Assembly (NCBI GenBank): GCA_031282085.1 | Contig: JAITEK010000165.1 | Coordinates: 1 to 10,678 of the forward strand | DNA length: 10,678 nt | Direction of reading: 5' to 3' | From: Coriobacteriales bacterium | Lineage (GTDB): Bacteria; Actinomycetota; Coriobacteriia; Coriobacteriales; UBA8131 | In this document: positions 1-5,587 of the stretch, piece after piece | Layout of the letters: the number at the start of each line of letters is the position of its first letter | Numbering within the stretch: the stretch's first letter is position 1 | Translations under genes and position numbers: made by a program | Notes under the pieces: model-generated | Told to the model about the DNA's origin: nothing | The model's input: the letters and a program-made list of their open reading frames with translations, nothing else | Database searches by the model: none

Positions 1-104
1 ACAGCGTCATCTACAGCAAGTACGGCGGCACGGAGGTCAAGGTGGACGGGGAAGATGTGCTCATACTCCGCGCCGATGACATCTACGCAATCCTGGAGAA
101 GTAG
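1..104 (+). CDS. groES: GroES co-chaperonin, C-terminal part (5' end outside window)
   Basis: This is the last part of the 10-kDa co-chaperonin that caps the GroEL ring in the cytoplasm. The readable frame starts at position 3 and gives about 33 residues ending in a TAG at 102-104. The translation contains VIYSKYGGTEVKVDGEDVLI and finishes DDIYAILEK, matching the usual GroES C-terminus (Y-G-G/V, a -DGEEVLI- strand, then a -DILAI- tail). The stop codon overlaps the Shine-Dalgarno GGGAGGA (104-110) of groEL, so the two genes form the usual groES-groEL operon. The promoter and any CIRCE/HrcA or HspR control site would lie upstream and cannot be seen here. Confidence 0.95.
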   Translation, partial: SVIYSKYGGTEVKVDGEDVLILRADDIYAILEK

Positions 105-118
105 GGAGGACTCATCAA

Positions 119-1750
119 ATGGCAAAAGACATCAAATTCAATGAGGCAGCCCGTGGCACGCTCGCCGCTGGTGTTACCAAGCTCGCCGATGCAGTAAAGG
201 TCACGCTCGGCCCCAAGGGTCGCTACGTGGCGCTTGAGCGCAGCTACGGCGCGCCGCTCATCACCAACGACGGCGTGACCGTCGCCAAGGAGATCGAGCT
301 TGAGGACAAGGTCGAGAACATGGGCGCGCAGCTTGTGCGCGAGGTTGCCGTCAAGACCAACGACGTTGCCGGTGACGGCACCACCACCGCCACCCTGCTT
401 GCCCAGGTCATCGTCAACGAGGGCCTGCGCAATGTAACGGCCGGCGCAAACCCGCTCGCCATCCGTCGTGGTATCGAGAAGGCCGTTGACGCAGTTGTTG
501 AGAGCGTTAAGCAGGCGGCTCACACAGTCGACGAGCAGGGTCAGATTGCCAACGTCGGCGCCATATCGGCCGGCGACCAGGTCATCGGTGACAAGATCGC
601 TGAGGCCATGCAGGTCGTGGGCAAGGACGGCGTCATCACCGTTGAGGAGAGCCAGACCTTTGGTATCGACATCGAGACCGTTGAGGGTATGCAGTTCGAC
701 AAGGGCTACGTCTCGCCTTATATGGCGACCGACATGAGCCGCATGGAGGCCGAGCTGAAGGATCCGTACATCCTCATCACCTCGCAGAAGATCTCGTCCA
801 TCCAGGACATCCTGCCCATCCTCGAGACCATTATGCAGGCGGGGCGTCCGCTGCTCATCATCAGCGAGGACTTTGAGGGCGAGGCGCTCGCGACCGTGCT
901 GCTCAATCGTCTGCGCGGCACGCTTTCCTGCGTGGCCGTTAAGGCTCCGGGCTTTGGCGACCGCCGCAAGCGTATGCTTGAGGACATCGCCATCGTCACG
1001 GGCGGCGAGGTCATCACCGAGGACCTCGGCATGAAGCTCGACCAGACCACCGTCGACCAACTCGGTCGCGCCAAGACCGTGCGTGTGACCAAGGACACCA
1101 CGACCATCGTGGACGGCGCCGGTGCAAAGGCCGACATCGAGGCGCGCGTTGAGCAGATCAAGGCCGAAATCGGCAATACCGACAGCGACTTCGACCGTGA
1201 GAAGCTGCAAGAACGCCTGGCCAAGCTGGCCGGCGGCGTGGCTGTTATCAAGGTCGGTGCGGCCACCGAGGTCGAGCTCAAGGAGCGCAAGGCCCGCATC
1301 GAGGACGCCCTGCAGGCGACCCGTGCGGCTGTTGAGGAGGGCATCGTCGCCGGCGGCGGCGTGGCATTCCTCGACGCGCTGCCCGCACTCGATGGCATCG
1401 AGGTCACAGACAACGACGAGCAGGTCGGCATCAACATCATCCGCAACTCCCTTGCCGCCCCGGTGCGCGTCATCGCGGACAACGCCGGCTACGAGGGCAG
1501 CGTTGTGGTTGAGAAGGTCAAGTCCCTGCCCGCTGGTGAGGGTCTCAACTCCCTGACTGGTGAGTATGGCGACATGATTAAGATGGGTGTTATCGACCCC
1601 GTTAAGGTCACGCGTACCGCGCTGCAGAATGCAGCGTCTGTCGCGGCGCTCATCCTCATCACCGAGGCAACCATTGCCGATATCCCCAAGGAGGGTCCGG
1701 ACCTTTCAGCCCTCGCCGGTGCGATGGGTGGCGGCGGAGGCATGTACTAA
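119..1750 (+). CDS. groEL: 60-kDa chaperonin GroEL
   Basis: GroEL forms the ATP-driven double ring that folds proteins together with GroES. The 543-residue product is full length for the family. It opens MAKDIKFNEAARG, has the ATP-binding GPKGR (31-35) and the catalytic GDGTTT loop with Asp86, and ends in a Gly-rich tail, GGGGGMY. A glycine-rich rather than His-rich tail points to the housekeeping GroEL2-like type of Actinobacteria. The start is fixed by GGGAGGA eight bases upstream, overlapping the groES stop. One small oddity is GPKGRYV, with Tyr36 where E. coli GroEL has Asn; this may be normal for the class. A strong terminator follows at 1814-1850. Heat-shock control is expected but its site is not in the window. 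Confidence 0.98.
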   Translation: MAKDIKFNEAARGTLAAGVTKLADAVKVTLGPKGRYVALERSYGAPLITNDGVTVAKEIELEDKVENMGAQLVREVAVKTNDVAGDGTTTATLLAQVIVNEGLRNVTAGANPLAIRRGIEKAVDAVVESVKQAAHTVDEQGQIANVGAISAGDQVIGDKIAEAMQVVGKDGVITVEESQTFGIDIETVEGMQFDKGYVSPYMATDMSRMEAELKDPYILITSQKISSIQDILPILETIMQAGRPLLIISEDFEGEALATVLLNRLRGTLSCVAVKAPGFGDRRKRMLEDIAIVTGGEVITEDLGMKLDQTTVDQLGRAKTVRVTKDTTTIVDGAGAKADIEARVEQIKAEIGNTDSDFDREKLQERLAKLAGGVAVIKVGAATEVELKERKARIEDALQATRAAVEEGIVAGGGVAFLDALPALDGIEVTDNDEQVGINIIRNSLAAPVRVIADNAGYEGSVVVEKVKSLPAGEGLNSLTGEYGDMIKMGVIDPVKVTRTALQNAASVAALILITEATIADIPKEGPDLSALAGAMGGGGGMY

Positions 1751-1812
1751 GCCTGAGTCGTACTGATAAGTCCGTCATTCTTGATAGCAGGTGTGTGACG
1801 TTTAGGTAGGTT

Positions 1813-1851
1813 AAAAAGGAGGCAGCGAGTGGGTTTCGCTGCCTCCTTTTG
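1813..1851 (+). repeat. 39-bp direct repeat, left copy (contains groEL terminator)
   Basis: This segment is repeated in the same orientation at 5518-5556 with one mismatch, C1837 versus T5542. Even the non-palindromic loop AGTGGGTTT is identical, so this is a true sequence copy and not just two similar hairpins. Similarity stops at both edges: the bases before 1813 and after 1851 differ from those at the other copy. The two copies bracket the flavoprotein-regulator module. Confidence 0.9.
1814..1850. terminator. Rho-independent terminator after groEL (bidirectional)
   Basis: The perfect 14-bp stem AAAAGGAGGCAGCG (1814-1827) / CGCTGCCTCCTTTT (1837-1850) has a 9-base loop. It lies 63 bases after the groEL stop. 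The A and T ends lie inside the stem, so either strand produces a GC stem followed by U residues; transcripts arriving from the right would also stop here. Confidence 0.9.
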
Positions 1852-1907
1852 CCTTGCCGTCCTTGTTCCCACGACAGGAGTTTACCGTAAACTTTCCTTT
1901 TGAACAT
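1848..1907 (-). pseudogene. Truncated N-terminus of a putative AAA/DUF4143-type ATPase
   Basis: A minus-strand ATG at 1907-1905 is preceded by a good Shine-Dalgarno (CGGAGG, 7 bases away). It opens MFKRKVYGKLLSW, then EQGRQGK. This strongly resembles the start of the DUF4143/ATPase_2 family of P-loop ATPases, which typically begin M-x-K-R-K-[IV]-Y-x-x-L-L-x-W and, a few residues later, G-K/R-x-A-L-L-I before the Walker A loop. The match stops after about 20 codons, where the frame enters the terminator repeat at 1850. The Walker A region and the rest of the expected roughly 400-residue protein are absent, although the frame runs on without meaning into antisense groEL. I read it as the intact start of a gene cut off at the repeat edge. 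The family call is from memory of the N-terminal motif and could be wrong. Confidence 0.55.
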
Positions 1908-2155
1908 AAGCAGCCTCCGTTCGTCGTGATTTCACAAATTTAGAGGTTACAGATGGCAAGTTTTACACAAATTCCTGGGTTCCGTGTCTACGAACACTTC
2001 AGCAACGGGCCTGCGCAGCTTCTGATGGGCAGGATGGGCGCGTCTACGTTTCGGCTATGGCGTGCCCGGTTCCTCCCGTCGCGACTCGGCCAGCACTGTG
2101 AGGCACAGGAGCGCCTTTGCCATTACCGGTGTAGTGAGCGAATCACATACAAGCA
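1908..2155. other. Intergenic stretch with no convincing gene
   Basis: Together with 1751-1812 and 2181-2210 this makes about 460 bases between groEL and the flavoprotein gene that hold no intact gene. Both strands contain only short frames, none recognised. A plus-strand frame from 1953 has a weak GAGG ahead of it, but it runs into antisense flavoprotein sequence. The stretch could be the upstream flank of the truncated ATPase gene or decayed coding DNA. A weak minus-strand promoter for that fragment is imaginable (TTGCCA, 17 bases, TGTGAA) but is not supported further. Confidence 0.4.
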
Positions 2156-2180
2156 GGGGCAGCCAGCAAACGGCTGCCCC
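2156..2180 (-). terminator. Probable terminator of the flavoprotein gene
   Basis: The perfect 9-bp stem GGGGCAGCC (2156-2164) / GGCTGCCCC (2172-2180) has a 7-base loop. It starts 30 bases past the minus-strand stop of the flavoprotein gene. The following bases on that strand, TGCTTGTATGT, are only moderately T-rich, so termination may be partial. Confidence 0.65.
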
Positions 2181-2210
2181 ATTAATGGCCTACCAGATCG
2201 GTTCAAAAGC

Positions 2211-3803
2211 TCAGAGTTTAGACACGGCATCGCGAGCAGCGACTCGGCCGGAGTTAACGTTGTTGGCATTGCATCCACCGGGAACATTGATTGTATAGAC
2301 ATTACTCCAGAGCATGGCGCCCTCAACTCCCACTACATAGAGTCCTTCAATCGGAGTATCTTTGGAGTTCAGAGCGTGGAAGTTGCGATCGGTTTTGATT
2401 GAGCCGATTGTGGTGTTGATTTCCAGTATTGGGTTGATAGCATAATAGGGCGCTTGCGCCAGGGGCATTAGCACTTCCGGACTCTTGCCAAAGTCTTGAT
2501 CAGAACCAGCTGCTGCAAAGCCGTTATAACGCTCAACAGTATTTGCCAGTGTTGCTGCCTCAGCACCGATGGCCTGGGCAAGTGCATCAATCGAGTCCGC
2601 CACAAATATCGATCCTTCGGCTATGCCGTCCTCCAACTGCTTCTGACCTTCGGCGCTACCATTCAAGTAGATGTCCATCATTGGTTGATCCATGATGATG
2701 AAATTGTTCTTGTTTTGTCGATACGGCAGCGACATTAACATGATATTGGCGCCGGTAAAGTCCTCATTAACGTAGCGCTCACCGTTCTCGTTAACCCAAA
2801 TGGAGTAGGGAGCCGCCACACCGATAAGGAAGGCGAAAACGCCATTTTCATAATATCCCGGCGTCCCGTTGACGTAAAAGGCTGCCAGCAAGGCCGTACT
2901 GTTCAGGGTGCTTACGGCCCCGGCATTTACAGCCATTCTGTGGCCATCACCATCATGCCCAGGATAGCCTCCTTTGTGGATCTGCTCCACATCGATGCTC
3001 ATCTCAGCCATATATTCAGCATTGTCCGCAAACCCGCCGGTGGCGATGATTACGGATTTTGCGTTGATTTGCAGAGTCATGCCGTCGCTTGTGGAGGCAT
3101 AGACACCTGCTACAACGTCATTGTCAACGATCAGTTGTTCACCTTTTGTCTGATAACGGAACTCGACGCCGTTTGCCTCTGCCTTTGCCACCATCGGGGG
3201 CACATAGTCGCCTGTGCCACGGTTAGCAAAGCGATGAAAAACCAGTGGATCGCCTTTTGCCGGATCGCCTTTGTCGGCGTCTACGCCTTCAAATTGCACG
3301 CCCTGCTCAATCAGCCAGTTGATGTTCTCCCCGGAGGCATGGACCAAGTCCACATACCCTAAGCCACTCGCTCGGAATTGGGAGGCGGTTAGTTCACTGC
3401 GAATAGTAGCGCCAGGGTCGACGTTGATACCGAGTTCTGTTTGCATTTTTGAACCGATGCCAAAGCAACCTTCGACACCATTGAGGTTTCCACCTGGGCC
3501 GTTCTGGCTTTCGATGCATACTACCGATGCGCCCAGTTCGCTGGCTTGCACTACTGCGGCCAGTCCGGATCCGCCGGCGCCGACAACTACGATGTCGCAA
3601 TCCAGCGTCTCGTCAATTTGTGCTGGCGGCTCGGTTTGTGTCTGTGCGGTGTCGGTAGTCGCCGAATTTCCTGAGTTTGAGTCAGATCCTGCTTGCGGAG
3701 CGCAACCCCAGGCCATTCCCGCCAGTCCGACAGAGGCCAGCAGGCCTGCTCCCGTCAAAAAACTTCTTCTGTCGATTCTTGCTTCATTGGTAATCGTTCC
3801 CAT
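2211..3803 (-). CDS. Tat-exported FAD-binding flavoprotein (fumarate reductase/urocanate reductase-like), substrate unknown
   Basis: This 530-residue flavoprotein belongs to the FAD_binding_2 superfamily (fumarate, urocanate, acrylate and ketosteroid reductases/dehydrogenases). A twin-arginine signal (DRRSFLTGAG, 11-20) with a hydrophobic stretch to about residue 31 predicts folded export. Cys34 in AWGC could be a loose lipobox, giving a surface lipoprotein. A low-complexity Ser/Thr/Gln linker (about 39-65) leads into the FAD Rossmann motif DIVVVGAGGSG (70-80), the Glu that ends the second strand (98), and GPGGN (102-106); ATGGF (254-258) is also typical. The capping domain follows, with GERYVNE (341-347). 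There is no haem CXXCH and no FMN-binding domain, so electrons must come from another protein. By eye, the usual catalytic His and Arg residues of fumarate reductases are missing: ED-FTGA at 347-352, NTTIGS at 463-468, PGGCNANN at 508-515. The start is set by AGGAG at 3810-3814, six bases upstream. It lies downstream of the LuxR-type gene on the same strand. Confidence 0.88.
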   Translation of the reverse strand: MGTITNEARIDRRSFLTGAGLLASVGLAGMAWGCAPQAGSDSNSGNSATTDTAQTQTEPPAQIDETLDCDIVVVGAGGSGLAAVVQASELGASVVCIESQNGPGGNLNGVEGCFGIGSKMQTELGINVDPGATIRSELTASQFRASGLGYVDLVHASGENINWLIEQGVQFEGVDADKGDPAKGDPLVFHRFANRGTGDYVPPMVAKAEANGVEFRYQTKGEQLIVDNDVVAGVYASTSDGMTLQINAKSVIIATGGFADNAEYMAEMSIDVEQIHKGGYPGHDGDGHRMAVNAGAVSTLNSTALLAAFYVNGTPGYYENGVFAFLIGVAAPYSIWVNENGERYVNEDFTGANIMLMSLPYRQNKNNFIIMDQPMMDIYLNGSAEGQKQLEDGIAEGSIFVADSIDALAQAIGAEAATLANTVERYNGFAAAGSDQDFGKSPEVLMPLAQAPYYAINPILEINTTIGSIKTDRNFHALNSKDTPIEGLYVVGVEGAMLWSNVYTINVPGGCNANNVNSGRVAARDAVSKL

Positions 3804-3980
3804 CGTTCTCTCCTATCTTTTTTTCGAGGTTCCCCTGATCGATGCGGGCAGTCGCTGCCGCCTGCAAGACTCGTACTCGACGGATTGTGACAAGTTCGCG
3901 ACGCCGCGTATTCATACGGCATGGGTGCTTATGCGATTCATACAATCTGGGTGATGGGTGAGCGAGGTTAGGCTGGCCGA
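3804..3980 (-). promoter_or_regulatory. Control region of the flavoprotein gene with repeated GTATGAAT boxes
   Basis: This 177-base gap separates the regulator stop from the flavoprotein start. The octamer GTATGAAT (minus strand) occurs twice, at 3936-3943 and 3910-3917, 26 bases apart. The second copy sits in a near-palindrome, CGTAT-TC-ATACG (3907-3918). They lie about 105-140 bases upstream of the start codon, plausible for activator binding sites. No strong -35/-10 pair is visible, which fits an activator-dependent promoter. No clear terminator follows the regulator gene, so some read-through is possible. Confidence 0.4.
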
Positions 3981-5444
3981 TTAGTGGCTGTTCATCCGAC
4001 TCTGCTCGTATTCTTCAAAGAACAGTATCAGTTCGTCTCGGCTATGTACCCCGAGCTTACTGTAGATATGGCTCATGTGGGTTTTTACGGTGTTTCGGGA
4101 GAGGAAGGATTCTGCCGCAATTGCGGGCACGCTCTTGCCCGTAAGGATATAGCCCAACATCTCCTTTTCCCGCAAGGAGATGCTGTAACGCTCTACGATC
4201 TGATTCAGTGTGGTTTCGGATGATGGGTGCTGCTGAAAACCGTAGCCCTGCCCTGTGCTGGTATGTGCTTTAGTCTGTGCCGGAGTCTGGACAAAGCCCC
4301 GTTCTTCACGGTTAAGCATCTTCGGCAGGAGAACCAGCCCGAACAAAGCCAGCAGATAGACTATCGCCAGGGTAACCTGCGTCATGAACCGTGGTAGGAC
4401 TGCAAGCGAGACCTCGCCCAGGAGCATCCCCAAGACATAGCCAGCGTCGGTTGCGGACACGCCGATGGCAAAGGCTTTTGCCGGCTTCATCTTGCCACTA
4501 CGGGCAATGGCTGCGAATTGGGTATAAAACATGATGATTATCAATTGCTGGGAGGAGTAGATCAGGATTCCGGAGAGAGTCGTGGTGCTCTCGCCGAACA
4601 TAGCCGTTAACAATAGGCCACCTATCGAGATGGGGATGATGATGTGCAGGACATTTGTGGTCTGAAAACGGTTCAGAATAAGGCGATCCAGTATCAGGAC
4701 TATAACGATGAAGATGAATGCCGGTAGGATAACAGTCAGCCACTGCCCATTGCCACCCGCGAAGCCGCCGCTGGAGGACAATGCAAAATAACCAAGGGGT
4801 ATGGAATAAACCAGGCAGAAAGCCACTAATCGAGGCGAAAGTCGGGAGTCTTCTTTGTCTAGCTGGGGCAGAGAGTAGTCCATCTCTCTGAAGCTAAGAA
4901 CAGATAACGCCAGACTGGCAAATGGGAGCAGCACGGTTATCACCCGCAACGCCAGCAAGGGAACAAACGATAATACGGCAAACAGCAGTATCGAAACCAG
5001 GATGCCCAGAGCAGTGACCGAGGTGTCTCTGCGCTGTGCGGGTATGGCGACGAAGGACTCACACCAACAAACCAGCCAGCCGCCAGTGCCAACGCCGATC
5101 AGCAGTGAACTGAATACCAGGGCCGGCAGACTGACCGGACTGTCTGTTGTAGAGAAAATTAACACCATTGAACCGACAGTCATGGTGGCCAGAATGCCGA
5201 CTTTGACCGACAGCAGCCTGGAAAACGCCTCATATTGGCGAGCGATTGCGCCCATAACAATTATGGTGGCGATGTGGAACATTGAGCTCCAAAGCCAGAC
5301 GCCCTCGAATGCGCTTAACGGATAGTCTGCCGTAAATGTTCCAACGACCAAAACCGTGAACGTCCAGAGCCAATACAGGGCGAAAGCTGAGACACAACAG
5401 ACCCAGGCTAAGGTAGGCTTTGCGGTTGTCCATGGCTTGCCCAT
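3981..5444 (-). CDS. Membrane-bound LuxR-family transcriptional regulator (about 12 TM segments + HTH)
   Basis: This 487-residue one-component regulator has a membrane sensor half and a DNA-binding tail. Residues 11-375 contain about twelve hydrophobic segments (for example 11-33, 45-67, 143-163, 237-256, 266-284, 326-350 and 356-374), giving an MFS-like fold without recognisable transporter motifs. A polar linker (about 376-420) joins a LuxR/GerE helix-turn-helix at 422-473: SLREKEML, then SRNTVKTHMSHIYSKLGV and SRDEL. Such proteins are abundant in Eggerthellaceae, commonly beside flavoprotein or molybdoenzyme reductase genes, and several are known or proposed to induce the neighbouring gene in response to its substrate. 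There is no receiver or kinase domain. I chose the ATG at 5444 (GGGAG 8 bases upstream); an in-frame TTG directly before it (5447) would add one residue but sits only 5 bases from the Shine-Dalgarno. The effector is unknown; the flavoprotein gene downstream is the likely target. Confidence 0.9.
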   Translation of the reverse strand: MGKPWTTAKPTLAWVCCVSAFALYWLWTFTVLVVGTFTADYPLSAFEGVWLWSSMFHIATIIVMGAIARQYEAFSRLLSVKVGILATMTVGSMVLIFSTTDSPVSLPALVFSSLLIGVGTGGWLVCWCESFVAIPAQRRDTSVTALGILVSILLFAVLSFVPLLALRVITVLLPFASLALSVLSFREMDYSLPQLDKEDSRLSPRLVAFCLVYSIPLGYFALSSSGGFAGGNGQWLTVILPAFIFIVIVLILDRLILNRFQTTNVLHIIIPISIGGLLLTAMFGESTTTLSGILIYSSQQLIIIMFYTQFAAIARSGKMKPAKAFAIGVSATDAGYVLGMLLGEVSLAVLPRFMTQVTLAIVYLLALFGLVLLPKMLNREERGFVQTPAQTKAHTSTGQGYGFQQHPSSETTLNQIVERYSISLREKEMLGYILTGKSVPAIAAESFLSRNTVKTHMSHIYSKLGVHSRDELILFFEEYEQSRMNSH

Positions 5445-5457
5445 CAAGGCAACTCCC

Positions 5458-5491
5458 TTTTGCGACAGTTAACAGGAAGGTTATCGCAAAA
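5458..5491. promoter_or_regulatory. Inverted repeat just downstream of the luxR-type promoter, possible operator
   Basis: TTTTGCGA (5458-5465) and TCGCAAAA (5484-5491) are perfect inverted arms. Inside them TAAC (5470-5473) pairs with GTTA (5480-5483), leaving a 4-base bulge. The repeat starts next to the -10 box and spans the expected transcription start, a typical place for a repressor or autoregulatory site. A mRNA leader hairpin is less likely because part of one arm would lie ahead of the transcript start. Confidence 0.4.
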
Positions 5492-5492
5492 T

Positions 5493-5520
5493 ATTATAAC
5501 TCGCAGTTCGCCCCATCAAA
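5493..5520 (-). promoter_or_regulatory. Likely sigma70-type promoter of the membrane LuxR gene
   Basis: A perfect -10, TATAAT, is read on the minus strand at 5498-5493. A -35-like TTGATG (5519-5514; spacer 15) or TTTGAT (5520-5515; spacer 16) lies at the edge of the right-hand terminator repeat. Transcription would start near 5486, giving a leader of about 40 bases. Confidence 0.55.
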
Positions 5521-5556
5521 AAGGAGGCAGCGAGTGGGTTTTGCTGCCTCCTTTTG
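5518..5556 (+). repeat. 39-bp direct repeat, right copy
   Basis: This is the second copy of the segment at 1813-1851, with one base different and the same orientation. It marks the right edge of the lower-GC module. Confidence 0.9.
5519..5555. terminator. Rho-independent terminator after the condensation-like gene
   Basis: The 14-pair stem has arms 5519-5532 and 5542-5555; the apical pair is a G-T wobble because of T5542. It lies 32 bases past the minus-strand stop of the gene at 5588-6853, and read on that strand it is followed by a T run, so it should end that transcript. Confidence 0.85.
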
Positions 5557-5587
5557 GTGTGTGTTCTGAGTGTTGGTGGTGCTTTGG

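Noticed and set aside
83..1210. Long minus-strand open frame of 375 codons opposite groEL
   Set aside because: It is antisense to an unmistakable groEL. High-GC codon usage commonly keeps such frames open; there is no ribosome site or recognisable domain.
1879..1893. Perfect 7+1+7 palindrome AGTTTACCGTAAACT
   Set aside because: It lies within the K-V-Y-G-K-L codons of the truncated ATPase start, where the family coding sequence explains it; it is not placed like an operator for any gene.
1953..2402. Plus-strand open frame of 149 codons with a weak GAGG upstream
   Set aside because: The second half is antisense to the flavoprotein C-terminus and crosses that gene's terminator. The first 65 codons match nothing I recognise. 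A decayed fragment is possible but not supportable.
3846..3858. Short hairpin GGCAG-TCG-CTGCC in the flavoprotein leader
   Set aside because: Five base pairs with no T run and no anti-sequestering partner is too weak to call an attenuator or riboswitch.
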